NCBI RefSeq assembly: GCF_011170125.1
Contig: NZ_BLLN01000005.1
Span: forward strand, 806,001 to 870,000
From: Streptomyces diastaticus subsp. diastaticus
GTDB taxonomy: Bacteria; Actinomycetota; Actinomycetes; Streptomycetales; Streptomycetaceae
Direction of reading: 5' to 3'
Length of the DNA: 64,000 bases
The first letter of the stretch is position 1. Every line of letters starts with the position of its first letter. Below the pieces are notes generated by a model. The model did no database searches, was not told the DNA's origin, and saw nothing but the letters and a program-made list of their open reading frames with translations. A program made the translations under genes and the position numbers. Positions 7,875 to 16,745 of the stretch are shown here, one piece after another.

Positions 7875-8827
7875 GTGGCGCTCACCTTCCTCGCGGCGAG
7901 GCGGGCCAGCGGCACCAGGGCGACGGTGGCGAGCGCCCCGCCGAGGGCTCCGGCGCGGGCGGACAGCGCCGCCTGGAGGGGGATCATGGCGCGGATGCCG
8001 CCGCCGACGGCCCGCTGGGTGAGCGGTGGCGAGGGGTTGAGCGCGGCGTGCAGGTAGGGCACGGCGGCCGTGGCGCCGTACAGGCCGGCGAGACCGACCC
8101 GGGCGGCGGCCCTGGCCCGGCGTGGACCCGGCGGACCGGGGGCGGCTGCTTCCCGCCGGTCCGCCGGGAGTCGGGTGGGTGCCCCGCGTCGCAGCCCGGC
8201 CACGGTGGCGGCGGTGGCCGCGGTGGTGACGAGGGCGCCGAGCGGGGCGCGGGTGGAGCCGCCGCGGGTTTCGTGGCGTGACACCGATGTCACGGCGTAG
8301 GTGTGCGCGCCGAGCAGGGCCGCGGCGGGCAGCGCGGTGCGGGCCGCGGCGCCGGTGCGGGCGGTGGCGGTGGCGCCGAGGAGCACGTCGAGGGTGCGGG
8401 CGGCGGCCATCCCGGCCGGGCCCGCCACCGTGCCGGCGAGTTTCAGGTCGTAGAGCCAGACGGTGGCGGCCAGGGCCGAGGCCGTGGTGAGGGCGGGGCG
8501 TCCGGCGGCCGCGGCCAGGCCGAGCCCGGCGGCGGTCAGCCCGGTGGCCGCGGTGAGCGCTGCGGCGGGGCTGATCCGGCCCGAGGGCAGCGGGCGGTGC
8601 GGGCGCTCGGCGCGGTCCTCGGCGCGGTCGGCCCAGTCGTTGAGCACCATCCCCGCCTCGTAGAGGCAGAGCGAGGAGCCGGCGGCGAGCAGGGTGCGCG
8701 GGCCGGGCCGGGCACCGGAGGCGGCGGCTCCGGCGAGGGCGTCGCCGGGCACGCTGAACGCGGCGGACACACGCAGGAGTTCGGCCCAGGCGGCGAGGCG
8801 GCCGCCCGGGGTGCGGGAGTGTGTCAC
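7871..8827 (-). CDS. UbiA family prenyltransferase (EboC-like)
   Basis: 318 residues from GTG 8827, which overlaps the stop of the inositol-phosphate-synthase-like gene (GTGA). An integral membrane protein with about eight hydrophobic helices. The first Asp-rich motif is NDWADRAEDRAERPHRPLPSG, the NDxxD site that binds prenyl diphosphate and Mg; a second, weaker site is YDLKLAG. UbiA enzymes transfer a polyprenyl chain to a small acceptor at the membrane. Placed directly after a cyclitol-forming enzyme, prenylation of a cyclitol or its derivative is an attractive inference; no acceptor has been shown. Confidence 0.87.
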   Translation of the reverse strand: MTHSRTPGGRLAAWAELLRVSAAFSVPGDALAGAAASGARPGPRTLLAAGSSLCLYEAGMVLNDWADRAEDRAERPHRPLPSGRISPAAALTAATGLTAAGLGLAAAAGRPALTTASALAATVWLYDLKLAGTVAGPAGMAAARTLDVLLGATATARTGAAARTALPAAALLGAHTYAVTSVSRHETRGGSTRAPLGALVTTAATAATVAGLRRGAPTRLPADRREAAAPGPPGPRRARAAARVGLAGLYGATAAVPYLHAALNPSPPLTQRAVGGGIRAMIPLQAALSARAGALGGALATVALVPLARLAARKVSAT

Positions 8828-10041
8828 GCGGCGGCCCCCAGTCGTCGGGCGAAGCCGAGGAGGAGCTGGTACTGCTCGGCGAGTCCGGCCGGCGCCGCGG
8901 TGGCGCCGTCCTTCGGACCGCGTACCGGGTCGGGGTCCTTGAAGTAGAAGGCCAGTTCGCCGAGGGGGCCGCTGATCCCGGCCTCGTGGGCGCGGGCCAG
9001 GAGCCGGGCCAGGTCGAGGACGAGGGGCGCGGCGAGGGCCGAGTCGCACCCCTGCCAGGTGGTCTGGAGAACCATGCGGGTGCCGAGGAAACCGTCGAAG
9101 GCGATGTGGTCCCAGGCGGTCTTCCAGTCGCCGAGGGCCGGTACGTCGTCGATGTGCACCTCGCCCTCGGGGACGGCGGGCAGGGTGTCGGCGAGGACGC
9201 GTTCCTTTCCGGCGTTCTTGGCGGCGGCCGCGGCCGGGTCGGCCAGTGCCGCCCCGTCGCCGCCGCCGAGCAGGTTGGCGCCGGACCAGGCGCGTACCGC
9301 GAGCGCCCGGTCGCGGAACATCGGGCCGAGCACGGAGCGCAGCAGGGTCTGCCCGGTCTTGCCGTCCCGCCCGGCGTACGGCAGCCCGGACGCCCGCGCC
9401 CGCTCGGCGAGGGCGGGGTGCTGGATGCCGGTGGAGGGCGTGAAGTTGGCGTACGGGCAGCCGGCGCGCAGGGCGGCGGCGGCGTAGAGGGAGCTGGCGG
9501 GGAGCACGCCGTCGGTTGGGGCGGGCTCGGTGGAGGCGACGTTGACCACGACGACGCGGGCGAGGCCGTGCTCCGCGCGGAAGGCGGTGAGGTCGGCGGC
9601 GAAGGCGTCGACCAGCTCCTCGGTGGACCGCGGGTCACCGGGCTGCGGGCCGCCGGGGCGGACGGCGCGGTCGGCGGCCTCCAGTTCGGCGCGGACCGCG
9701 GTGGGCATGCCGTGCGGCAGGACACCTCCCTCGGCGAGCGCCTCGGCACGCTTGGGGAGCGGGCAGTCGGCGGTGTCGTGGCCGCCGAAGACGAGGGAGG
9801 AGAGCGGTACGAGGCCGGCCTGGGAGAAGGGGCGGGTCTCGGTGGCGAGGCCGGTCGGCGGATGCAGCCCGGCGACCACGGCGGCACAGCCGGCGACGGC
9901 GGTGGTGGCGACGGAGCCTCTGGCGCCGATCAGCCAGACACCGGTCCGGGGCTCGGACGCCGAGGAGCCGGCGGCGCGCCGGTCGGTGCCGGGAGCGGTG
10001 CGGGGAGCGGGGGTGTCGGTGGGGAACGACTCGGTGGACAC
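8824..10041 (-). CDS. Inositol-3-phosphate synthase-like protein
   Basis: 405 residues from GTG 10041, chosen because AGGAGG lies 6 bases upstream on the coding strand. It has an N-terminal NAD-binding GARGSVATT and a catalytic-type core: LPASSLYAAAALRAGCPYANFTPS, GRDGKTGQTLLRSVLGPMF, WSGANLLGGGDG, and FLGTRMVLQTTWQGCDSALAAP. The family turns glucose 6-phosphate into 1L-myo-inositol 1-phosphate using NAD internally. This copy is the first gene of the ebo-like operon and is likely a specialised paralogue rather than the housekeeping Ino1 used for mycothiol. It could act on a different hexose or heptose phosphate. Confidence 0.88.
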   Translation of the reverse strand: MSTESFPTDTPAPRTAPGTDRRAAGSSASEPRTGVWLIGARGSVATTAVAGCAAVVAGLHPPTGLATETRPFSQAGLVPLSSLVFGGHDTADCPLPKRAEALAEGGVLPHGMPTAVRAELEAADRAVRPGGPQPGDPRSTEELVDAFAADLTAFRAEHGLARVVVVNVASTEPAPTDGVLPASSLYAAAALRAGCPYANFTPSTGIQHPALAERARASGLPYAGRDGKTGQTLLRSVLGPMFRDRALAVRAWSGANLLGGGDGAALADPAAAAAKNAGKERVLADTLPAVPEGEVHIDDVPALGDWKTAWDHIAFDGFLGTRMVLQTTWQGCDSALAAPLVLDLARLLARAHEAGISGPLGELAFYFKDPDPVRGPKDGATAAPAGLAEQYQLLLGFARRLGAAA

Positions 10042-10391
10042 AGGCAGCCTCCTGTTACCAGCGAACAGCAGTGATCCGATGGGTCGGTGCGCGCGGCGCC
10101 GGGACAAGGCGGCCGTCTGCCGCCCGGTCGCCGCCGGGCGCGCGCGGGTGTGGCGCGGGTCCGACGGGCGCGCGCGGGGCGCGGGGCCCGCGGGTCCCGG
10201 GGTCGGCCGGGCCTTCGGGGCCCGGGGCACTACCGGAACCGGGAGCGGAACCGGAGGGGGCGGCGGGTGCGGGGCCGGGGCCGGCGTGCTGCCCGGCCCC
10301 GGTCCCGTCGTGGTACCCGGGCCCCGGTCGGGGGACGGGAGGCGGGGGCCGCCCGTCCCCGCGGGTGGGTGGGGTGCCGGAAGGCGGGTGA
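10042..10391. other. Gene-free upstream region of the ebo-like operon
   Basis: About 350 bases of very G+C-rich sequence with G-runs and short GGGGCCCG-type repeats. It must hold the promoter of the leftward ebo-like operon, but I see no convincing -10/-35 pair. No open frame here has coding character. Confidence 0.5.
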
Positions 10392-10429
10392 GACGGCGGG
10401 CGGAGGTCCGGCGTCCGCCGCCCGCCGTC
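10392..10429 (-). terminator. Terminator of the five-domain ThuA gene
   Basis: Perfect 12-bp stem GACGGCGGGCGG / CCGCCCGCCGTC with a 14-base loop, two bases beyond the stop codon at 10432. Confidence 0.75.
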
Positions 10430-10431
10430 GC

Positions 10432-13400
10432 TCAGTCGCCCTGGGCGGGCAGTTCCTTCAGCCGGATGTCGCGGAAGGTGACGTGGTCGTCGTCCCCGTG
10501 GTTCTGGAGGCCGATGTACCCGTCGGTCAGGGAGCGGGCCGGGTCCTCGTTGGTGAAGTCGTTGATCTCGACTCCGTTGAGGAACACCTGGAGGCGTTCG
10601 CCCTGGACCTTGATCTCGTAGCTGTTCCACTCCCCCGGCGGGTTGAGGGCCTTGTCACGGGCCTCGATGTCGGCGGACTGGAAGGTGTAGACCGCGCCGG
10701 TGGTGCGGTCGGGTTCGTCGGTGGCGTCGATCTGCACCTCGTAGCCGTTGTCCACGGCCGACCAGGGGTCTTCGGAGGCCGGGAAGCCCACGAAGACACC
10801 GGAGTTGTCGTCGCCCCTCATCTTCCAGTCGAGCTTCAGGGAGTAGGAGGACAGCTCCTTGGCCTCGTACCAGAGCAGGCCCATGCCGCCGGTGGTGGTC
10901 AGCTCACCGTTGTCGACGGTGAACTCGCCGGGGCCCGCCTGTTTCCAGCCGTCGAGGGTCTTGCCGTCGAAGACCGGCTCGTAGCCGTCCTCCTCCTCGC
11001 CGCCGCCCTTGGGGGAGCAGTCGGCGTCGGCCAGGCCGGTGGCGTACGTCAGGCCGCCGGCCAGGTGGGCGCGGAAGCCGGCCTCGGCGAAGGACTCGAC
11101 GGTGTGGCCGCCGCCGGTGTAGAAGGAGCGGCCGCCCTCGTAGGTCTGGCACCAGGCGATGGGGTGGTCACCGTCCATGGTGCCGCCCTCGTAGCTGGAC
11201 TCGTCCAGGGTGGCGAGGACGCGGGCCTGCTCACGGGGGTTGGTGCCGTAGTTGTACCACTCGTCGGTGCGCTCCCAGGTCTCGCCGAGGTGCGCGGTGG
11301 CGGGGTGGTCGTGGTCCTCGACCTGGACGGTGGCTTCCTGGATGTGCGGGTGGGAGTCGAAGTAGGCGCCGACCAGGCCGCCGTAGAACTCCCACTCGTA
11401 CTCGGTGTCGGCGGCCGCGTGGACGCCGACGTAGCCGCCGCCGTCCGCGACGTACTCCTCGAACGCCTTCTGCTGGTCGCCGTCGAGGACGTCGCCGGTG
11501 GTGGAGAGGAAGGTGACGGCGTCGTACTCGGCGAGCTTCTCCGGGGTGAACCGGCCGGCGTCCTCGGTGGCGTCGACCTCGATGCCGTTCTCCGCGCCGA
11601 TCTCCTTCAGAGCCTCGATGCCGGCCGGGATGGAGTCGTGGCGGAAGCCGGCGGTCTTGGAGAAGACCAGGAGCTTCTTGTCGGCGGCCGCCGGGGCGGC
11701 GCCGTCGATGACGAAGTCGTCCACGTCGTAGAGGGCGCCGTCGCCCTCGCCCTTGAAGACGAGGAAGAGTTCGGTGGTGTCCGGGCCGATGTCGGTCAGC
11801 GCGGTCTCGACGTCCTCGAAGGTCTCCCAGCCGCCGGTGACCGGGACGGTGGCGGTGCCGTGCAGGGTGCCGGTGGGCGACCCGCTGCGGACCTCCAGGG
11901 TGCCGCCGCTGCCGCCGGAGGAGATGCGGGCGGTGAACTTGTCGGCGCCGGTGAGGTTGTACGGCTTGAAGGAGATCCAGTCGCCGTCGTGGATGTCGCC
12001 GACGGTCTTGCCGCCGTGGGCGGTGGACTTGTTCTGCGGGGCCACGCCCTCGAAGTCGCCGTAGTGCTCGGCCTGCCGGTGGCGGGGCTGGAGCGTGATC
12101 TGGTCGGAACCGCTGAGCGCGGGCTGGCCGCCCGCGCCGGTGTCGGTGTAGGAGGCGTCGATCACGCCGAAGATGTTGGCGTTGGGATCGTGCTCGCCGT
12201 CGGCGGGCACGTTGAGGGTGCCCTCGCAGCCCTCTGCCGAGGTGATGGGGTGGCCGTGGTTGTCGTGGCCGAGGATGTAGCGGACGGTGACCTTGGAGCA
12301 GTCGATCTCCTCGTCCTCGGGGTCGGTGACCTCGACCTTGAAGGAGACGGTGTCACCGAACTTGAACAGCGTGCCGTCCTTCGGCTGCTGGAGGGTGACG
12401 GTCGGCGCGGTGTTGCCGACGGTGACATGGACCGAGGCGGTGCCCTTGAGGCCGGCCGGGTCGGTGGCGGTCAGCGTCGCGGAGTAGACGCCGTTCTCCT
12501 CGTAGGCGTGGGTGGGGTTCTCCTCGTCGCTGGTGGCTCCGTCGCCGAAGTCCCAGCTGTAGGTGAGCGGGTCGCCGTCGGCGTCCTCGGTGCCCTCGGA
12601 GGAGAAGGCGACCTCCAGCGGGCTCTGGCCCGAGGTCTTGTCGGCCTTGGCCACGGCGACCGGAGCGTAGCCGTCGGTGGCGTTCTCGATGCGGTAGACG
12701 GCCGAGTTGGCGTCGCCGCCGAAGTAGCCGGTGCCGTAGTCGAGGACGTACAGGGCGCCGTCCGGACCGAACTCCATGTCCATGACCTGGGTGCCGGACC
12801 ACGGGAAGTCGTGGATGGCCTCGACGGTGCCGTCCTCGCCCTGCTCGATCCGCTTGATCCACTGGCGGCCGAACTCCCCGGCGAAGAAGTTCCCGTCGAA
12901 CTCCTCGGGGAACTTCACCGGCGAGTCGAGGGAGGCGTCGTAGCGGTAGACCGGGCCGCCCATCGGCGACTCGGAGCCGTTGCCGAACTCCGGGACGCTG
13001 TCGCCGTCGTAGGGGATCCAGGCGGCCTGGGCCGGCGGCAGGTCGGTGAGGCCGGTGTTGTGCCGGGAGGTGTTCTTCGGCGCGTCGCAGTCGAAGGGCT
13101 CGCCGGAGGTCTTGGTCGCGAAGTCGTAGTCGTTGAACGGCTCGTTGTCACCGGTGCAGTACGGCCAGCCGAAGTTGCCGGCCTCGGTGACGCGGGCGAA
13201 CTCGACCTGTCCGGCGGGACCGCGGTCCGGGTCGGCGGAGCCGGCGTCGGGGCCGTAGTCGCCGACGTAGACGATGCCGGTGGCCTGGTCGACGCTCATC
13301 CGGAACGGGTTGCGGAAGCCCATCGCGTAGATCTCGGGACGGGTCTTCTCGGTGCCGGGGGCGAAGAGGTTGCCCTCGGGGATGTCGTACGAGCCGTCGT

Positions 13401-14157
13401 CCTTGACCTTGACGCGGAGGATCTTGCCGCGCAGGTCGTTGGTGTTGCCGGAGCTGCGGCGGGCGTCGAAGGCCGGGTTGCGGTCCTCGCGCTCGTCGAT
13501 GGGGGTGAAGCCGTCGGAGGCGAAGGGGTTGGTGTCGTCGCCGGTCGACAGGTAGAGGTTGCCGTCCGCGTCGAAGGCGATGTCACCGCCGACGTGGCAG
13601 CACATGCCGCGTGAGGCGGGGACGTCGAGGATCTTCTTCTCGCTGTCCTGGTCGAGGGTGCCGTCCTCGTTCAGGACGAACCGCGAGAGGCGGTTGACGC
13701 CGTCGTACGGCTCGAAGTCGGCGGCGGTGCCGTTCTCGGGGGCGTCGCCGGAGGGGGTGTCGAGCTTCGGGGCGTAGTACAGGTAGATGAATCGGTTCTC
13801 CTCGAAGCCGGGGTCGACCCCGACTCCCTGGAGCCCCTCCTCGTCGTGGCTGTACACGTCGAGGGTGCCGGCGACCTTGGTGGTGCCGCCCGCGTCGGTG
13901 AGCCGCAGGTCGCCCTCGCGGGCGGTGTGCAGGACGCCGCCGTCGGGCAGGACGGCCATGGTCATCGGCTCCCCGGTCTCCTCCACGCCCTTGGCGAGGG
14001 TGACCTGCTGGAAGGTGGGGGCCGCGGCGGGCTTGCCGATCGCCTCCGGGTCGGCGGCGCTCGCGGGGAGCGCGGCCAGGCCCAGTGAGGCGCTGGTGAG
14101 GAGGGCGCCGGTGAGGAGCGCCACCGCCTGGCGGAGTCTTGGACGTTTCCTGTGCAC
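10432..14157 (-). CDS. Secreted five-domain protein: PQQ-type sugar dehydrogenase propeller, PKD, CBM6-like, ThuA, 3-keto-disaccharide hydrolase
   Basis: About 1241 residues from GTG 14157, preferred over ATG 14214 because GGAGG lies 7 bases upstream. After a signal peptide (to about residue 35) come a glucose/sorbosone-dehydrogenase-like beta-propeller (about 45-510: PMTMAVLPDGGVLHTAREG, LYLSTGDDTNPF, GNFGWPYC, DMEFGPDGALYVLDYGTG), a PKD repeat (YSWDFGDGATSDEENPTHAY), a carbohydrate-binding module (AEHYGDFEGV, DGDWISFKPYNLTG), a ThuA domain (LLVFSKTAGFRHDSI, GVHAAADTEYEW, WYNYGTNPRE) and a C-terminal DUF1080 domain (FDGKTLDGWKQ, YSLKLDWKMRGDDNSG). Boundaries are approximate. ThuA-linked systems process 3-keto sugars, and DUF1080 enzymes cleave 3-keto-disaccharides, so this looks like an extracellular glycoside processor. 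Upstream DNA matches that of the ROK gene. Confidence 0.9.
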   Translation of the reverse strand: MHRKRPRLRQAVALLTGALLTSASLGLAALPASAADPEAIGKPAAAPTFQQVTLAKGVEETGEPMTMAVLPDGGVLHTAREGDLRLTDAGGTTKVAGTLDVYSHDEEGLQGVGVDPGFEENRFIYLYYAPKLDTPSGDAPENGTAADFEPYDGVNRLSRFVLNEDGTLDQDSEKKILDVPASRGMCCHVGGDIAFDADGNLYLSTGDDTNPFASDGFTPIDEREDRNPAFDARRSSGNTNDLRGKILRVKVKDDGSYDIPEGNLFAPGTEKTRPEIYAMGFRNPFRMSVDQATGIVYVGDYGPDAGSADPDRGPAGQVEFARVTEAGNFGWPYCTGDNEPFNDYDFATKTSGEPFDCDAPKNTSRHNTGLTDLPPAQAAWIPYDGDSVPEFGNGSESPMGGPVYRYDASLDSPVKFPEEFDGNFFAGEFGRQWIKRIEQGEDGTVEAIHDFPWSGTQVMDMEFGPDGALYVLDYGTGYFGGDANSAVYRIENATDGYAPVAVAKADKTSGQSPLEVAFSSEGTEDADGDPLTYSWDFGDGATSDEENPTHAYEENGVYSATLTATDPAGLKGTASVHVTVGNTAPTVTLQQPKDGTLFKFGDTVSFKVEVTDPEDEEIDCSKVTVRYILGHDNHGHPITSAEGCEGTLNVPADGEHDPNANIFGVIDASYTDTGAGGQPALSGSDQITLQPRHRQAEHYGDFEGVAPQNKSTAHGGKTVGDIHDGDWISFKPYNLTGADKFTARISSGGSGGTLEVRSGSPTGTLHGTATVPVTGGWETFEDVETALTDIGPDTTELFLVFKGEGDGALYDVDDFVIDGAAPAAADKKLLVFSKTAGFRHDSIPAGIEALKEIGAENGIEVDATEDAGRFTPEKLAEYDAVTFLSTTGDVLDGDQQKAFEEYVADGGGYVGVHAAADTEYEWEFYGGLVGAYFDSHPHIQEATVQVEDHDHPATAHLGETWERTDEWYNYGTNPREQARVLATLDESSYEGGTMDGDHPIAWCQTYEGGRSFYTGGGHTVESFAEAGFRAHLAGGLTYATGLADADCSPKGGGEEEDGYEPVFDGKTLDGWKQAGPGEFTVDNGELTTTGGMGLLWYEAKELSSYSLKLDWKMRGDDNSGVFVGFPASEDPWSAVDNGYEVQIDATDEPDRTTGAVYTFQSADIEARDKALNPPGEWNSYEIKVQGERLQVFLNGVEINDFTNEDPARSLTDGYIGLQNHGDDDHVTFRDIRLKELPAQGD

Positions 14158-14241
14158 GGAGTTCCTCCGGGAAGACGTCGTGCGGGTGGGGGTGCTGCCG
14201 GGGTGCGCCGTCACCCCGGAGAGCCGTACTGGTCTCGCTCT

Positions 14242-14320
14242 GGACCGTAGCGACCTTTGTTCCCGCCGGAAACCCCTTGCACAGCAGGGAAGTTGAACTT
14301 TCTCCCGGCACAGGACAAAG
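14242..14320 (-). promoter_or_regulatory. Promoter and upstream element of the five-domain gene, shared with the ROK gene
   Basis: Read leftward: -35 TTTCCG (14267-14272), 17-base spacer, -10 TACGGT (14244-14249). Further upstream, 14297-14320 holds CTTTGTCCTGTG, three bases, then GGAGAAAGT. The ROK gene has the same arrangement without any gap (22261-22339). A palindrome AAGTT-C-AACTT (14290-14300) overlaps the element here only. A common regulator is inferred; which protein binds is not known. Confidence 0.6.
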
Positions 14321-14338
14321 GGGTGGGCGGGCAGCCCT

Positions 14339-14371
14339 GACCGGCCCGTCGGCGCTGCCGCCGGGCCGGTC
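14339..14371 (-). terminator. Hairpin terminator after the TIM-barrel gene
   Basis: Stem GACCGGCCCG / CGGGCCGGTC (10 bp), 13-base loop, 28 bases beyond the stop at 14400. It separates the upstream operon from the five-domain gene, consistent with that gene having its own promoter. Confidence 0.65.
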
Positions 14372-14399
14372 CTCGGAGCCCTTCCGCCTCAGGCGGGGG

Positions 14400-15404
14400 T
14401 CAGTCGCGACCGCCGAAGGCCGCGTCGAAGGATGCCTTGGGCGGGTCCCAGTCGAGCTTGCGCAGGGTGGCCAGCGCCTCGGGCGCGCCGGTCAGCCGGT
14501 CCATCCCGGCGTCCTCCCACTCCACCGAGACGGGCCCCTGGTAGCCGATCGAGCGGAGCATCCGGAAGACGTCCTCCCAGGGCACGTCGCCATGGCCGGC
14601 CGAGACGAAGTCCCAGCCGCGCCGCGGGTCGCCCCACGGCAGATGGGAGCCGAGCCGTCCGTTGCGCCCGTCGAGGCGCTTGCGGGCCTCCTTGCAGTCC
14701 ACGTGGTAGATCCGGTCACGGAAGTCCCACAGGAAGCCGACCGGGTCGAGGTCCTGCCAGACGAAGTGGCTCGGGTCGAAGTTGAGCCCGAAGGCGGGCC
14801 GGTGACCGACCGCCTCCAGGGCCCGGTGGGTGGTCCAGTAGTCGTAGGCGATCTCGCCCGGGTGGACCTCGTGGGCGAAGCGGACGCCCTCGGCGTCGAA
14901 GACGTCGAGGATCGGGTTCCAGCGGTCGGCGAAGTCCTGGTAGCCGCGGTCGATCATGCCCTCGGGAACTGGCGGGAACATCGCGACCAGGTGCCAGATG
15001 GCCGAGCCGGTGAAGCCGATGACGGTGTCGACGCCGAAGGCGGCCGCGGCCCGGGCGGCGTCCTTGATCTCGGCGGCGGCCCGCTGCCGGACCCCTTCGG
15101 GCTCGCCGTCGCCCCAGATGCGGGCGGGCAGGATGTTCCGGTGCCGCTCGTCGATGACGGCGTCGCAGACCGCCTGGCCGACCAGGTGGTAGGAGATGGC
15201 CCGGCACTTCAGCCCGTACTTGTCGAGCAACTGGTGCCGCCCGGCGACGTAGGCCGGGTCGGCCAGCGCCTTGTCGACCTCGAAGTGGTCCCCCCAGCAG
15301 GCAAGTTCCAGCCCGTCGTAACCGAAGTCGCGGGCCAGCCGGCAGACCTCCTCCAGGGGGAGGTCTGCCCACTGCCCGGTGAAGAGGGTGAATTCGCGCG
15401 GCAT
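14400..15404 (-). CDS. Sugar phosphate isomerase/epimerase (TIM barrel) of the sugar cluster
   Basis: 334 residues from ATG 15404, one base after the oxidoreductase stop. Barrel signatures are [88 protein letters not shown] and [13 protein letters not shown]; the Glu, Asp and two His residues form the expected metal site. Such barrels paired with Gfo/Idh/MocA enzymes act on 3-keto glycosides (for example C-deglycosylation systems) or on inosose-type sugars. The pairing with the next gene is therefore more informative than the family alone. Exact substrate unknown. Confidence 0.88.
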   Translation of the reverse strand: MPREFTLFTGQWADLPLEEVCRLARDFGYDGLELACWGDHFEVDKALADPAYVAGRHQLLDKYGLKCRAISYHLVGQAVCDAVIDERHRNILPARIWGDGEPEGVRQRAAAEIKDAARAAAAFGVDTVIGFTGSAIWHLVAMFPPVPEGMIDRGYQDFADRWNPILDVFDAEGVRFAHEVHPGEIAYDYWTTHRALEAVGHRPAFGLNFDPSHFVWQDLDPVGFLWDFRDRIYHVDCKEARKRLDGRNGRLGSHLPWGDPRRGWDFVSAGHGDVPWEDVFRMLRSIGYQGPVSVEWEDAGMDRLTGAPEALATLRKLDWDPPKASFDAAFGGRD

Positions 15405-15405
15405 G

Positions 15406-16638
15406 TCAGGTCGCCTCCTGGTCCGTTACGGGGGTGTAGACGGCGTTCTTCGCGGCACTCTCCTCGACCGCCGCCAGCACCCGCTGGACGCGGAGCCCGT
15501 CGGCAAACGAGGGGGCGGGGCTGGTGCCGGCGGCGACCGCGTGCACCAGGTCGCGGGCCTGGTGGACGAAGGTGTGGTCGTAGCCGAGCCCGTGGCCCGG
15601 CGGCCACCAGCCCTCCAGGTACGGGTGGTCCGGCTCGGTCACCAGGATGCGGCGGAAGCCGCTGGTGGCGGCGGGCTCGCTCTGGTCGTGGAAGGACAGC
15701 TCGTTGAGCCGTTCCAGGTCGAAGGCGAGTGAGCCGAGTTCGCCGTTCAGCTCGACCTGGAGGGAGTTCTTGCGGCCGGTGGCGAACCGGGTCGCCTCGA
15801 AGGTGCCGAGCGCGCCGGAGGCGAACCGGGCGGTGAAGACCGCCGCGTCGTCCACGGTGACGGGCCCGGTCTTTGTCGCGCCCGCGCCGCGCAGACCGGA
15901 GGAGGAACCGGCGAGCAGCGGCCGCTCCTTGACGAAGGTCTCGGTGAGCGCGGACACCCCGGCGACGGCCTCGCCCGTGAGGTACTGCGCGAGGTCGACG
16001 GCGTGCGCGCCGAGGTCGCCGAGCGCGCCGGAGCCCGCGCTCTCCTTGCGCAGCCGCCAGGTCAGCGGGAACGCCGGGTCGACCAGCCAGTCCTGGAGGT
16101 AGCGCACCCGCACGTGGCGCAGCCGGCCCAGGCGGCCCTCGGCGACCAGCGAGCGGGCGTAGGCGGCGGCGGGGACGCGCCGGTAGTTGAAGCCGACCAT
16201 GGCGACCTGGCCGCGGGCGGCGGCCCGCTCGGCCGCGGCCACCATCGCCTCCGCCTCCTCGACGGTGTTGGCGAGCGGCTTCTCGCACAGCACGTGCTTG
16301 CCCGCCTCCAGCGCGGCGACCGCGATCTCGGCGTGGCTGTCGCCGGGGGTGCAGATGTCGACCAACTGGACGTCATCGCGGGCGATCAGCGCCCGCCAGT
16401 CGGTCTCGGCGGCGTCCCAGCCGAGCTTGGCCGCGGCCGTGCGCACCGCCTCGGGGTCACGGCCGCAGACCGCGGCCAGCTGCGGCTGGAGCGGCAGGTC
16501 GAAGACGCGTCCGGCGGTCCGCCAGCCCTGGGAGTGGGCCGCGCCCATGAACGCGTAACCGACCATGCCCACACCGAGACGCGGGGTCCCGGGCGGGGCC
16601 GGGCGGCCTGCGGCCGCCTCCTGCTCCGTCTCTCGCAT
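15406..16638 (-). CDS. Gfo/Idh/MocA family NAD(P)-dependent oxidoreductase
   Basis: 410 residues from ATG 16638 with a strong GGAGGAGGAAG ribosome site. The Rossmann start is [18 protein letters not shown], then [31 protein letters not shown] with the EKP catalytic Lys, NYRRVPA, and [16 protein letters not shown] carrying the second-domain Asp and His. The family oxidises or reduces sugar hydroxyls, often at C3. It lies between the ABC importer genes and the TIM barrel, so it probably oxidises the imported sugar. A cytosolic enzyme. Confidence 0.9.
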   Translation of the reverse strand: MRETEQEAAAGRPAPPGTPRLGVGMVGYAFMGAAHSQGWRTAGRVFDLPLQPQLAAVCGRDPEAVRTAAAKLGWDAAETDWRALIARDDVQLVDICTPGDSHAEIAVAALEAGKHVLCEKPLANTVEEAEAMVAAAERAAARGQVAMVGFNYRRVPAAAYARSLVAEGRLGRLRHVRVRYLQDWLVDPAFPLTWRLRKESAGSGALGDLGAHAVDLAQYLTGEAVAGVSALTETFVKERPLLAGSSSGLRGAGATKTGPVTVDDAAVFTARFASGALGTFEATRFATGRKNSLQVELNGELGSLAFDLERLNELSFHDQSEPAATSGFRRILVTEPDHPYLEGWWPPGHGLGYDHTFVHQARDLVHAVAAGTSPAPSFADGLRVQRVLAAVEESAAKNAVYTPVTDQEAT

Positions 16639-16662
16639 GCAGTCTTCCTCCTCCTGGGAATG

Positions 16663-16723
16663 GGGCGGCCCCGGCCCCCGTGACGCGTGCCACGGGGGCC
16701 CGGCGTGCGGTCCGGGGCCGCCC
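16663..16723 (-). terminator. Nested hairpin between the ABC lipoprotein and oxidoreductase genes
   Basis: Outer perfect arms GGGCGGCCCCGG (16663-16674) and CCGGGGCCGCCC (16712-16723) enclose a second stem GCCCCCGTG / CACGGGGGC (16674-16682, 16691-16699). It sits after the binding-protein stop and before the next gene. It may stop most transcripts or protect the abundant lipoprotein mRNA, as is common after binding-protein genes. Confidence 0.6.
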
Positions 16724-16745
16724 TCGGGTACGCGGTGCCCCCGGC

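Noticed and set aside
8824..10041. Housekeeping myo-inositol synthase for mycothiol
   Set aside because: Location as first gene of the ebo-like operon and divergence from the usual actinobacterial Ino1 length make a specialised role more likely, though this cannot be excluded.
10087..13614. Very long rightward open frame (over 1,100 codons) opposite the ThuA gene
   Set aside because: Antisense shadow of a high-GC gene; low-complexity Val/Gly/Ala composition and no domain.
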